Source of the DNA: an uncultured Bacillota bacterium
GTDB taxonomy: Bacteria > Bacillota_I > Bacilli_A > RF39 > UBA660
Assembly (NCBI GenBank): GCA_945867665.1
Contig: CAMBIR010000001.1
Location: 173,364-237,363 of the forward strand
Length of the DNA stretch: 64,000 bases
Direction: 5' to 3'
Positions 56,120 through 64,000 of the stretch are shown piece after piece. A program made the translations under genes and the position numbers. Each line of letters opens with the position of its first letter. Position 1 is the stretch's first letter. Under the pieces are notes generated by a model. It did not search any database, was not told where the DNA came from, and was given only the letters and a program-made list of their open reading frames with translations.

Positions 56120-57747
56120 TAGAATAATCCTTTTATTTTATTGTTATTATCGATATCAATTTGTTCATAATTTGGATTTTTCGATAAGCCTGGCATGGTT
56201 ACTATTTTTCCTAGGTAGACAACAACGAACTTGGCTCCTGTATAAATATTTACATCACTTACTACTAATTCATAATCTTTAGGATAGCCTAGTAATTTAG
56301 GATTATCGCTGATGGAATACTGTGTTTTGGCAACACAAATAGGAAAATCTTGATAGCCCATTTCTTCATAAGTTTGTAGTTTTTTTCGAATAGAGTCGCT
56401 AATGGAAATAGATGTGGCGTGATAAATTTTGCGGGATAATACTTCTATTTTTTGATACAGTGACATCTTACTTGGATAAAGAAGGCGAAAATCTTTTTTA
56501 TTTTTACATAAATTCATTACTTCTTTTGCTAGCGATATGGCACCTTTTCCTCCTTCTTGATAGGAAGAAAAGTCTGAGAAAGCAAAACCTTTTTCTTGAA
56601 CCATTTGTTTAATTAAGCTGATTTCATCTTCTGTATCGGTTGGGTATTGGTTTAGAGCTACGACAATATTTTTGGTAAATTTGCTCATATTTTCAAGATG
56701 GGCTTCTAAATTTGAAAATCCCCTCTTCATTGTCTCTAGAGACTCTTTTTGGATGTTTTCTTTTAAGGCTCCTCCTTGATGTTTTAAGGCTTTCGTGGTG
56801 ACAACTAGGACGATAGCATTTGGTTTTAATTTAGCACTTCTACATTTGATATCAAAAAATTTCTCTGCTCCTAAATCAGAACCAAATCCAGCTTCTGTGA
56901 TAACGTAGTCCGATAATTTTAAGGCTAAATTGGTGGCGATGACGCTATTACAGCCATGAGCGATATTAGCAAATGGTCCTCCATGAATGATAACGGGGTT
57001 ATTCTCTAGGCTTTGAACTAAATTTGGTTTAATGGCATCTTTTAAAAGTGTAGCTAGTGCTCCAGTTAAGTTTAAATCTTTCGCATAGATTGGTTCTTTA
57101 GAAGTATTAAAAGCAATTAAAATACTTCCCAGTCTTTCTTTTAGATCGTTAAAGTCATTAGCCAGACAAAGAATACTCATGATTTCACTAGCGGCGGTGA
57201 TGTTGAAGGATTCTTCTCTATTTTCTAATTGAATATGGCGAAGGGCTCTATCATTCATATCTAGGCAACGATGAAAACAAATTTTATCTTTATCTATTTT
57301 TAATTGATTTCCAAAATAAATATGGTTGTCGATAGCGGCACTGATTAAATTATTGGCACTAGTAATGGCATGAAAGTCTCCAGTGAAATGAAGATTGATA
57401 TCTTCCATTGGAATTACTTGGGCATAGCCTCCACCGGTTGCCCCTCCTTTTACGCCAAAAACTGGTCCTAAAGATGGTTCTCTTAAGACTGCTAGAGAAT
57501 TTTGGCCTAACTTTCTTAAGCCATCATTTAGACCAATGCTAACAGTTGTTTTTCCTTCTCCATAAGGGGTTGGAGAAATTGCTGTTACTAAAATTAGTTT
57601 TCCTTTAGGCTCTTTTTCTACTTTCGAAAAATCAATCTTCGCTTTATCCTCTCCATAGACAATTAAATCTTTTTCTATTCCTAACTTTTTAGCTACTTCT
57701 GTAATTTTCTCTTTTTTTGCTTCTTTTGCAATTTCAATATCTGTCAT
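56119..57747 (-). CDS. fhs: Formate-tetrahydrofolate ligase
   Basis: 542 residues. ATP-dependent formation of 10-formyl-THF. Motifs: TPYGEGKTTVSIGLNDGL (P-loop, about residue 65), LREPSLGPVFGVKGGATGGG and IHGGPFANIAHGCNS. It feeds purine synthesis and formyl-methionine. It is driven by a promoter that overlaps the divergent promoter of the metalloprotease-like gene at 57842. Confidence 0.97.
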   Translation of the reverse strand: MTDIEIAKEAKKEKITEVAKKLGIEKDLIVYGEDKAKIDFSKVEKEPKGKLILVTAISPTPYGEGKTTVSIGLNDGLRKLGQNSLAVLREPSLGPVFGVKGGATGGGYAQVIPMEDINLHFTGDFHAITSANNLISAAIDNHIYFGNQLKIDKDKICFHRCLDMNDRALRHIQLENREESFNITAASEIMSILCLANDFNDLKERLGSILIAFNTSKEPIYAKDLNLTGALATLLKDAIKPNLVQSLENNPVIIHGGPFANIAHGCNSVIATNLALKLSDYVITEAGFGSDLGAEKFFDIKCRSAKLKPNAIVLVVTTKALKHQGGALKENIQKESLETMKRGFSNLEAHLENMSKFTKNIVVALNQYPTDTEDEISLIKQMVQEKGFAFSDFSSYQEGGKGAISLAKEVMNLCKNKKDFRLLYPSKMSLYQKIEVLSRKIYHATSISISDSIRKKLQTYEEMGYQDFPICVAKTQYSISDNPKLLGYPKDYELVVSDVNIYTGAKFVVVYLGKIVTMPGLSKNPNYEQIDIDNNNKIKGLF

Positions 57748-57768
57748 CTTCCCACTTCCTTAAGTCTT

Positions 57769-57797
57769 ATTATAATATAGTTTATTCTATTTTACAA
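57769..57797 (-). promoter_or_regulatory. Promoter of fhs-hemW
   Basis: On the minus strand TTGTAA (57792-57797), 17 nt and TATAAT (57769-57774). The -35 shares bases with the divergent -35. Confidence 0.75.
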
Positions 57798-57819
57798 CTG
57801 ATTTTCCTTGTGCTATAAT
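57791..57819 (+). promoter_or_regulatory. Promoter of the HEARH/HEFNH gene pair
   Basis: TTTACA (57791-57796), 17 nt and TATAAT (57814-57819) with extended TGC. Confidence 0.75.
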
Positions 57820-57841
57820 TAAGAAAATAAAGGTGGGTAGA

Positions 57842-59041
57842 ATGAAGAATACGAATAAGGAGACAAAGATGACTTTAACTACTGATTTGATGAAAAAAAT
57901 GTCAAGACAAATTATTTTAGAAGAATTGCAAGAAAAGGATATGGTATGTGGAATTTATCCTTTGACTTTAATTGAATATTACAGTGCCTTGATAAAGAAA
58001 AGAAAATATAAGTTAGAAAAAAAGATTTTTTATGCCCGTCTTCCCTTCTCTTCCACGGCTTTTTTTGAAGATAGGCAAAAAGTGATTGTTATTTTTATTA
58101 GTCGTCTAAAGAAAATAAAAAAGATAGAGCGACAATTATTTGATTTGGTTTTTCTTTGCTATCACGAGGCTAGACACTTGGAACAAACATGGTTTTCTAT
58201 CGGTAGTTTACCCGGCTACTTAAGAGAGATGGAAGAGTTTATTTGTGCAAACGCTTTTGGGAGCGATTACTTACTTTATCATGATTGTTATTCTTTTGAA
58301 ATTGGGGCGAATTTGTATGCAATTCGGAAGACTGAAGAATACTTAAAGAGAAAATATCCTGATATTTATTTAAAATATCAAGAGACGATAAGACAAAAGA
58401 AAGAAAAGTTTTTTGATGATTATTTTTCCTATCATCCTACTGATACTTTTGACCATTATATAGAAGTACTAAAAGAAATGAAGCAAGAGTCTATTCTCTC
58501 TTTTCATCAAGACAAAGTAGTTCCTAGATTGGATGCTGTATCTGAAGTATTTTTAACCAGTGATTATAGGATAAAGAAGATACGAGAAATTAGAAATCAT
58601 AAGGACTTTTCTAAATTAGATAAGACAATTATTTATATGGTGTTATCTAGTTCAACATTTCTTTCTCATTTATCCCTTGATGATATGGATATGGAAGAGA
58701 TTATTTTTTTAAAAGAAGCTTTGGATTATACCAGCCAAGTTTATGAAAATCAAAGGGTAATGCTAGAGAAAAATGGATCTTCTCAGGGAAGGTATGACTT
58801 TGAAAAAGTAATTGAAAAGAAGAATAAGATACTTCATCCTTATTTAGAAAAAATAGCGTATTTGAGTAAGATAGATAATTCAAGAAAAAAGAAAGAAAAT
58901 AAAAATCTTGTTTTAAAAAGGAAAGAAGAAATAGAGGCAAAACTAGGAAATCATGGATATTTAGTTTTTGATTTATTTTATGTTATGTCTGCCTTGATTA
59001 CTTTATTTAGTATGATTTGTCTTATGGGAAGGATGGGTTAA
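57842..59041 (+). CDS. Putative zinc metalloprotease with HEARH motif, membrane-anchored, unknown family
   Basis: About 399 residues. A HExxH motif (CYHEARHLEQTW) begins at residue 108, with EMEEFICANAF about 25 residues later as a possible third ligand region. A charged coil (about 310-370) leads to one C-terminal membrane helix (about 372-396), so the enzyme domain is tail-anchored, probably on the cytoplasmic side. No known protease family is recognised. The ATG at 57842 has AAGGTGG 5 nt upstream. The next gene has HExxH at the same residue number. Confidence 0.65.
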   Translation: MKNTNKETKMTLTTDLMKKMSRQIILEELQEKDMVCGIYPLTLIEYYSALIKKRKYKLEKKIFYARLPFSSTAFFEDRQKVIVIFISRLKKIKKIERQLFDLVFLCYHEARHLEQTWFSIGSLPGYLREMEEFICANAFGSDYLLYHDCYSFEIGANLYAIRKTEEYLKRKYPDIYLKYQETIRQKKEKFFDDYFSYHPTDTFDHYIEVLKEMKQESILSFHQDKVVPRLDAVSEVFLTSDYRIKKIREIRNHKDFSKLDKTIIYMVLSSSTFLSHLSLDDMDMEEIIFLKEALDYTSQVYENQRVMLEKNGSSQGRYDFEKVIEKKNKILHPYLEKIAYLSKIDNSRKKKENKNLVLKRKEEIEAKLGNHGYLVFDLFYVMSALITLFSMICLMGRMG

Positions 59042-59044
59042 AAG

Positions 59045-59947
59045 ATGGAAGTGGAGATGATTCGGCGGTATATTCCTATTGTTGATGAGATTAGTTTAAA
59101 GTATCAATATGATCATAATATCAAACATTTACTTTATTTAATTATCCCGACCTTTATTGAAAAATACGGAAAATCTAATGAGCGAATGGTTCTTGATGTT
59201 TTTTTTAAAGTAAAGATAGAAATTAGAGAGGATAATACTGCTTTAGAAGAGGCCTATTATACGAGTATTCCTTATAGAAGAGATGGTAATATTATGACTG
59301 TCCATTTTATTGTTTTAAGAAAATATTCTACCAATTCTTTGATGCAACTTTTAGATAATTTGGTTCATGAATTTAACCATGCAATTCATTCAGTACGTAA
59401 GGAAGTTGAAATCATGGGAGATGTTTTTTCTTTAAGAACTGGTCTTACTCGTTGTTATTACTATACTTCTAATTTAGAGGTGGTTCGTAAGGAAAATACT
59501 TATTTATTGGAAGAGATATTAAATACTATTCAAACAGAAGAAATCATTAATCGGATTAAAAATTATTCTTCTATAAATGACAGGGAAATTATGAATACTG
59601 TATGGGCGATCAATCATGAGGTTTTAGGTCATTACCAATCAAAATCTTATTATTTAGAAACGGTTTTGTTTCAACATATTTTAAAAAATAGAACTTTTAC
59701 TTCTACTTTGAATCATTTGAGATTATCTGGTGATATTGATGATATTGAGGGATGGTTTGATAATATTACTGGAGTAGTTCATTCTTATCAAAATTTAAAT
59801 GATTATTTGGTAAAAATTATGGCATTAGAGATGGAACTTGTCAAAAGAAAGTACTTCAAAGGAATGGTTATTTCTAAAATAAGAAATTTACTAGATAAGT
59901 GTTTTTTGATTATTGATACGTTTAATCAAAATTGTCATTATAAGTAA
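59045..59947 (+). CDS. Putative zinc metalloprotease with HEFNH motif, unknown family
   Basis: 300 residues, no membrane helix. LVHEFNHAIHS puts a HExxH motif at residue 108, with LLEEILNTIQTEEI about 45 residues later as a possible third-ligand helix. NHEVLGHYQ occurs near residue 195. The gene starts 3 nt after the HEARH gene and is co-transcribed. The fold may be gluzincin-like, but substrate and family are unknown. Confidence 0.65.
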   Translation: MEVEMIRRYIPIVDEISLKYQYDHNIKHLLYLIIPTFIEKYGKSNERMVLDVFFKVKIEIREDNTALEEAYYTSIPYRRDGNIMTVHFIVLRKYSTNSLMQLLDNLVHEFNHAIHSVRKEVEIMGDVFSLRTGLTRCYYYTSNLEVVRKENTYLLEEILNTIQTEEIINRIKNYSSINDREIMNTVWAINHEVLGHYQSKSYYLETVLFQHILKNRTFTSTLNHLRLSGDIDDIEGWFDNITGVVHSYQNLNDYLVKIMALEMELVKRKYFKGMVISKIRNLLDKCFLIIDTFNQNCHYK

Positions 59948-59987
59948 AAAAAATAAGGCACTTTAGGAAGAAGGACCTTATTTTTTT
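59946..59987. terminator. Bidirectional terminator between the HEFNH gene and xseB
   Basis: AAAAAAATAAGG and CCTTATTTTTTT form a perfect 12-bp stem. Both stop codons touch it. Confidence 0.85.
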
Positions 59988-60219
59988 ATTCTTTTACTTC
60001 GAAATCTTCTAGAGAACCATTCTCAGTTAAAATTTTATTGACTTTGTCTGTTACTTCAGTTAATTTTTCTGAACATTCTTTTGATAACTTCATCGCTTCT
60101 GTATATTTATCAATGGCGGTCTCTAGCGCAACATCGCCACTTTCTAGTTCTGAGACAATACTCTCTAACTTTTTGATTTTTTCTTCAAAAGAAAGTTCTT
60201 CTAATTTATTTTTCTCCAT
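59986..60219 (-). CDS. xseB: Exodeoxyribonuclease VII small subunit
   Basis: 77 residues. LEELSFEEKIKKLESIVSEL and GDVALETAIDKYTEAMKLSK are the family's characteristic helices. It binds the XseA coiled coil to form the single-strand exonuclease. It overlaps xseA by 14 nt. Confidence 0.95.
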   Translation of the reverse strand: MEKNKLEELSFEEKIKKLESIVSELESGDVALETAIDKYTEAMKLSKECSEKLTEVTDKVNKILTENGSLEDFEVKE

Positions 60220-61621
60220 TTTCTCTCCTCGTTTCTAATACTTTTGTGACTAATATTCCATCTTTTAGAGTAATATTTAATTTGGTATTTTTTTCTATAT
60301 TTTGAATACTACTAATAACATGGTTTTCTTCCTTTACAATAGCGTATCCTCTTTTTATTGTATTCATTGGATTTAGAACAACTAATTTTTCTAGCACTAC
60401 TTTTAGGGATTGTTCCTGTTTTTGATAAAGAATGCTAGGATTATTTAAAATATAGTGATTTTCTAGGGCAAATAATTTGGTTTTCTTGGAAGTTAAAATA
60501 ATACTCATTTCTTTATTTAATCTAGATAATAATGTTTTATAATACTCCATTTTTCTTAAATATAGCATTTTAGGATTGTTTAAAATGTAGTTAGAGGCGC
60601 TATTGAATAAGCGAACCCGATTCGTTTCGATGATATTTTGCATACTTTTATTTAATTGGTCTATTAGTATATCTAGTTTTTGTTCTTTGATTTCGTATAT
60701 GGTACTAGGTCTTTTTAACACGTAGCTTTCTTTTAGATTGGATAGTTTTACTTGATCAAATTGAATTTTCTTAGAAATGGCATTATAACTTCTTGACTTT
60801 GCTTTGATTAAATAGTCTTGAATAGTACCAATATCGACTACGGCAAGTTCGGCGGCGGCTGTTGGAGTCGGGGCTCTTAAGTCCGCAACAAAATCAGCGA
60901 TAGTGAAATCAACCTCGTGTCCCACAGCGCTAATGACAGGGACTTTTGATTGGTAAATTGCACGGGCTACTACTTCTTCATTAAAAGGCCATAAGTCCTC
61001 AATAGAGCCACCTCCCCTGCCAACAATAAGAGTATCGATATCATAAGTATTGGCTAATTCAATTTTTTTTGCAATATCTTTTCCTGCCTCAACTCCTTGT
61101 ACTAAAGCTGGAAAAAGAATCGTCTTAACAATCGGATATCTTCTTTTTAGTGTGGTTAGGATATCTCTAATAGCTGCTCCAGTTGGAGCGGTGATAATTC
61201 CTATTTTTCTTGGCATCCTGGGAATTTTTTTCTTTTTTGTTTTATCAAATAAACCTTCTTCTTCCAATTTTTTCTTTAATTGTTCATAAGCAATGTAAAG
61301 ATTACCTATTCCATCTTCTAGCATATCGGTTACATAGATTTGATAGCCACCTGTTGCTTCATAAACGGTGACTTTCCCTGTTACCATAACTTTCATTCCG
61401 TCATAGGGTCTAAATTTACATTTAGAAACGCTACTTGCGAACATAATGGCATTAATTCTACTCGTCTCATCTTTTAAAGTGAAATAATAATGTCCTCTTG
61501 TATGGGCTTTAAAATTAGAAATCTCTCCTTTTAGATAAACATTGTTCAAGTTTGTATCTGTATCAAATTTATATTTTAAATAGTGGCTAAGTTGAGTAAT
61601 GGTTAAGTATTGTTCTTTCAT
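60206..61621 (-). CDS. xseA: Exodeoxyribonuclease VII large subunit
   Basis: 471 residues. An N-terminal OB fold (VYLKGEISNFKAHTRGHYYF) is followed by the nuclease core (GIITAPTGAAIRDI, VGRGGGSIEDLWPFN, SAVGHEVDFTIADFVAD) and a long C-terminal coiled coil with repeated LNNPKMLYLRK-like segments where XseB binds. The ATG overlaps the nusB stop by 1 nt. Confidence 0.97.
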   Translation of the reverse strand: MKEQYLTITQLSHYLKYKFDTDTNLNNVYLKGEISNFKAHTRGHYYFTLKDETSRINAIMFASSVSKCKFRPYDGMKVMVTGKVTVYEATGGYQIYVTDMLEDGIGNLYIAYEQLKKKLEEEGLFDKTKKKKIPRMPRKIGIITAPTGAAIRDILTTLKRRYPIVKTILFPALVQGVEAGKDIAKKIELANTYDIDTLIVGRGGGSIEDLWPFNEEVVARAIYQSKVPVISAVGHEVDFTIADFVADLRAPTPTAAAELAVVDIGTIQDYLIKAKSRSYNAISKKIQFDQVKLSNLKESYVLKRPSTIYEIKEQKLDILIDQLNKSMQNIIETNRVRLFNSASNYILNNPKMLYLRKMEYYKTLLSRLNKEMSIILTSKKTKLFALENHYILNNPSILYQKQEQSLKVVLEKLVVLNPMNTIKRGYAIVKEENHVISSIQNIEKNTKLNITLKDGILVTKVLETRRENGEK

Positions 61622-62040
61622 TATTTTTCGATTACCTTCTCGTGGTATATTTTATCTAGCACACCATTAATCATTCCAATGACAGGTTCATCAGAGAAAC
61701 ATTTGGCGAGTTCTACAGCCTCATCAATGCAAACTTTATTTGGTGTATTGGTATAAAGCAATTCATAAATGGCAATTTTTAAGATTGCGCCATCGGTTAT
61801 TCCTAATCTAGAAATGTTCCAGTTGTTTAAATACTGATTAGCTAGACTGATTAGTTCTTTATTATGCGTAATTACTCCCATTACGAGTTCACGAATAAAA
61901 GATGTATCCCCTTCTACTCCAGTAATATTCTTTTCGATTACGTCTTCTAAATCATAAGTGATTTCTTTTTTCTCAAATAAATCAATTTGATAAAGTATAG
62001 CCATTGCTAATACTCTTGAATCATTTCTTGATAGTTTCAT
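61621..62040 (-). CDS. nusB: Transcription antitermination factor NusB
   Basis: 139 residues, all-helical. AMAILYQIDLFEKKEI and KVCIDEAVELAKCFSDE with a C-terminal GMINGVLDKI are the family landmarks. It binds boxA RNA with S10 during rRNA transcription. It is the first gene of nusB-xseA-xseB. Confidence 0.94.
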   Translation of the reverse strand: MKLSRNDSRVLAMAILYQIDLFEKKEITYDLEDVIEKNITGVEGDTSFIRELVMGVITHNKELISLANQYLNNWNISRLGITDGAILKIAIYELLYTNTPNKVCIDEAVELAKCFSDEPVIGMINGVLDKIYHEKVIEK

Positions 62041-62086
62041 AATATTCCTCCTAAAATACTTAAAATTATCTTTCTTTTGGTAAAAG

Positions 62087-62110
62087 AAAAAAACCTATTA
62101 TTAGGTTTTT
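62087..62110 (-). terminator. Terminator of tRNA-Leu
   Basis: On the minus strand AAAAACCTA, ATAA and TAGGTTTTT form a 9-bp stem with T-rich tail, between tRNA-Leu and nusB. Confidence 0.8.
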
Positions 62111-62120
62111 AATTTATATT

Positions 62121-62206
62121 TGGTACCAGCCATGGGACTTGAACCCACACACCATTGCTGATAATAGATTTTGAGTCTATCGCGTCTACCATTCCGCCAG
62201 GCTGGC
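62121..62206 (-). tRNA. tRNA-Leu (anticodon CAA)
   Basis: An 86-nt class II tRNA with encoded CCA. Acceptor GCCAGCC/GGCTGGT, anticodon stem ATAGA/TCTAT with loop CTCAAAA (anticodon CAA, reads TTG), a long variable arm, T arm GTGGG/CCCAT. Confidence 0.96.
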
Positions 62207-62288
62207 ATAAATCAAGAACCAATATCATTATACTATAAAGTATTTGAAAAATAAAGAGGTTCTTTATGTTTTTTTCATATTTCTTTTT

Positions 62289-62720
62289 TTACTTTAATCT
62301 TTTTTGCAATTCTCTTTGGATATCTCTTTCTTTGATGCTTTCTCGTTTATCGTAATTCTTTTTTCCTTTACACAAACCAATTAATACTTTAGCCCGTCCC
62401 TTTACAAAGTAAATTTTTAAGGGAATTAGGGTACAACCTTCTAAAGTAACTTTGTTTTGTAATTTTTTAATTTGATTTTTATGAAGTAATAGTTTTCTTG
62501 TTCTATTTTCTTCATGATTAAAGATATTGCCTTTTTCATAACTAGAAATATGGGTATTTAATAGATAAATTTCTTCGTTTCTAATGATGGCATAACTATC
62601 TTTTAAATTCACTTTACCTAGACGAATTGATTTTATTTCAGTTCCTGTTAGGACAATACCTGCTTCTATTTCTTCTAAAATAAAATAATCATAACGGGCA
62701 CGTCGATTTAATATTTCCAT
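62289..62720 (-). CDS. smpB: SsrA-binding protein SmpB
   Basis: 143 residues. RRARYDYFILEEIEAGIVLT and GTEIKSIRLGKVNLKDSYA are family signatures. The tail (GLCKGKKNYDKRESIKERD) matches the tmRNA-binding protein end. It carries tmRNA to stalled ribosomes. The tmRNA gene itself is not visible in this window. Confidence 0.97.
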   Translation of the reverse strand: MEILNRRARYDYFILEEIEAGIVLTGTEIKSIRLGKVNLKDSYAIIRNEEIYLLNTHISSYEKGNIFNHEENRTRKLLLHKNQIKKLQNKVTLEGCTLIPLKIYFVKGRAKVLIGLCKGKKNYDKRESIKERDIQRELQKRLK

Positions 62721-62819
62721 GTTATCACCAATCTTCTATATTTAATTATATAAAAAACAATTCGTTTGTCAATATTTAACTTTTCAATTAACAATTTAAA
62801 TTTTTATTCTGAAAAAGAA

Positions 62820-62848
62820 TTGACACAAATTGATATTAATAATATAAT
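62820..62848 (+). promoter_or_regulatory. Consensus promoter of tRNA-Cys
   Basis: TTGACA (62820-62825), 17 nt and TATAAT (62843-62848), 23 nt before the mature tRNA. Confidence 0.9.
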
Positions 62849-62871
62849 ATTAGTGTATTAAAGGAAATATT

Positions 62872-62945
62872 GGGTCTATAGCCAAGTGGTAAGGCATGGG
62901 ACTGCAACTCCCTGATCGTTGGTTCAAATCCGACTAGGCCCTCCA
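62872..62945 (+). tRNA. tRNA-Cys (anticodon GCA)
   Basis: A 74-nt cloverleaf with encoded CCA. Acceptor GGGTCTA/TAGGCCC, anticodon stem TGGGA/TCCCT with loop CTGCAAC (anticodon GCA), T arm GTTGG/CCGAC. Confidence 0.96.
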
Positions 62946-62956
62946 TAAGGAAATAC

Positions 62957-62973
62957 GCTCGAACTATTCGAGC
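62957..62973. repeat. Short palindrome GCTCGAA/TTCGAGC after tRNA-Cys
   Basis: A perfect 7-bp inverted repeat with a 3-nt loop, 11 bp after the tRNA. It may assist termination or 3' processing. Confidence 0.5.
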
Positions 62974-62983
62974 TTTGATAAAT

Positions 62984-63012
62984 AACTAATTCAGAAATGG
63001 ATTAGTTTTTTT
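62984..63012 (+). terminator. Terminator of tRNA-Cys
   Basis: AACTAATTC and GGATTAGTT pair over 9 positions with one mismatch, followed by TTTTTTTG. Confidence 0.75.
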
Positions 63013-63061
63013 GTGTTTATCGAACTCCACTCGTCAGGCTTAGAAGATATAAATACAAAGA

Positions 63062-63084
63062 ATCATCCAAAAAGAAAGGATGAT
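63062..63084 (+). promoter_or_regulatory. Hairpin over the SD of the gene at 63088
   Basis: ATCATCC and GGATGAT pair over 7 bp across a 9-nt A-rich loop. The right arm includes the AGGAT Shine-Dalgarno bases of the following gene, so it could hide the site. Confidence 0.45.
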
Positions 63085-63087
63085 AAA

Positions 63088-63360
63088 ATGATTACTATTA
63101 TTAAACAAGAACTTGATATTGATGAATCTCTAAAGACTAAGCTCTCATATATTTGTGAGTTTGCTAATACTACTCCTACTTTTATTAAAGGTAATATTAG
63201 AAAGTTAGATAAAACTAATTTAACTTATATTGAACCACACCGAATAATTATTAAAGGAATCAATTTTTTATTTTTTAATTATTCTAATGAAATTTATATT
63301 GAGAATCTATCTACAAAGATAAAAATATCAGAACTACAAAACTACATTAAATCTATTTAA
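63088..63360 (+). CDS. Small protein of unknown function near the element boundary
   Basis: 90 residues from the ATG at 63088 (AAAGGATG 7 nt upstream; the frame itself is open from 63013). Beta-rich with IEPHRIIIKGINFLFF and NEIYIENLSTKI, faintly like the YabP/YqfC spore-protein pattern but not close enough to call. No signal peptide. It lies between tRNA-Cys and the recombinase and could belong to the chromosome or the element. Confidence 0.5.
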   Translation: MITIIKQELDIDESLKTKLSYICEFANTTPTFIKGNIRKLDKTNLTYIEPHRIIIKGINFLFFNYSNEIYIENLSTKIKISELQNYIKSI

Positions 63361-63366
63361 TACCTA

Positions 63367-63394
63367 TTGACTTCTAGTTTAAAACCTATATAAT
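63367..63394 (+). promoter_or_regulatory. Promoter of the recombinase leader
   Basis: TTGACT (63367-63372), 16 nt and TATAAT (63389-63394). Confidence 0.65.
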
Positions 63395-63449
63395 AAATAA
63401 CCAATAAATGACAAGCAGTATCAGTCGTTTTGGAAAGCGAGGTACATCT

Positions 63450-63524
63450 ATGGTCAAAAACATATTTATTATTAAAAAATTATTTATATATGAAACGGGA
63501 GTTAAAGGTATTAGAATTATCTAG
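63450..63524 (+). CDS. Possible 24-residue leader peptide upstream of the recombinase
   Basis: An ATG with GAGGT 6 nt upstream opens a 24-codon frame (MVKNIFIIKKLFIYETGVKG...) ending in TAG. Its last third overlaps the left arm and loop of a terminator hairpin. The layout resembles leader-peptide attenuators of mobile-element genes. Its expression is not proven. Confidence 0.45.
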   Translation: MVKNIFIIKKLFIYETGVKGIRII

Positions 63525-63546
63525 TGTCTTTGACTCCCTTTTTTTG
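63497..63546 (+). terminator. Terminator/attenuator upstream of the serine recombinase
   Basis: GGGAGTTAAAG (63497-63507) and CTTTGACTCCC (63528-63538) form an 11-bp stem with one G-U, followed by seven or more T. It lies between the leader promoter and the recombinase ATG at 63567. Confidence 0.75.
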
Positions 63547-63563
63547 ATGGGAAGGGATGATAA

Positions 63564-64000
<437 letters not shown>

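Noticed and set aside
62207..62871. tmRNA gene next to smpB
   Set aside because: Flanks of smpB contain tRNA-Leu on one side and an AT-rich promoter region on the other; no tmRNA-like ends or tag peptide were found.

Overview
This is an AT-rich chromosomal window from a low-GC Gram-positive bacterium (Firmicutes). The evidence is the HrcA-controlled dnaK operon, MreC/MreD, class B PBP with PASTA domains, RNase HIII (rnhC), the bacillar-type rpsO-pnp pair and strong SD sites of the AGGAGG/AGGTG type. Several genes belong to families tied to endospores: a Cse60-like protein, GerQ, a CwlD-like amidase, an SspI-type small acid-soluble protein and a tiny YjcZ-like membrane protein. Some carry upstream sequences resembling sigma-E or sigma-G promoters. 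My inference is an endospore-forming or recently spore-forming member of the Bacilli, perhaps an uncultured gut lineage. TGA works as a stop (mreC/mreD and the kinase pair at 5.7 kb overlap as ATGA), so the standard code applies.

Layout. 1-1.6 kb: 3' part of clpB. 1.7-8.7 kb (mostly minus): Cse60-like protein, lipoprotein, alaS, two small nucleotide kinases, mreD, mreC, then small membrane and zinc-ribbon proteins. 8.8-13.9 kb: heat-shock operon hrcA-grpE-orf75-dnaK-dnaJ behind a consensus promoter set between two CIRCE-like operators. 14-20.5 kb: phosphoesterase (minus), then gerQ, a LemA-like protein and a murE/M14 peptidase/zinc-PLC-like/GNAT run on the plus strand. 20.5-25.7 kb: an operon for a 1298-residue secreted InlB-repeat protein, a tandem thioredoxin-like protein and a small membrane protein. 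25.8-28.8 kb: cwlD, a UbiB-type kinase, poorly supported small ORFs and a tiny YjcZ-like gene. 28.8-35.6 kb: two glycosyltransferases, pnp-rpsO and a CpoA-like glycolipid glycosyltransferase.

35.7-37.7 kb is an accessory patch: a broken fic gene bounded by 24-bp direct repeats, one of which overlaps the 3' end of tRNA-Arg(CCG), followed by a DUF7666-like gene. 37.8-46 kb: YihY, a membrane GGDEF protein with solute-binding-like sensor, tgt, and a reduced dcw cluster (rsmH-ftsL-pbp). 46-51.2 kb: an unknown gene, trxA, cvpA, rnhC, sspI, an apparently frameshifted unknown gene and tRNA-Arg(CCU). 51.3-62.7 kb: a CobW GTPase, a surface protein, gltX, fhs-hemW, two adjacent unknown proteins that both carry HExxH at residue 108, xseB-xseA-nusB, tRNA-Leu(CAA) and smpB. 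62.8-64 kb: tRNA-Cys(GCA), a small unknown gene, and the start of a large serine recombinase behind a leader-peptide/terminator arrangement. The right edge probably enters an integrative element.

Most convergent gene pairs share a bidirectional hairpin terminator that overlaps one or both stop codons. Housekeeping promoters are easy to see: -35 TTGACA/TTTACA, 16-18 bp, TATAAT, often with an extended TGC in front of the -10.
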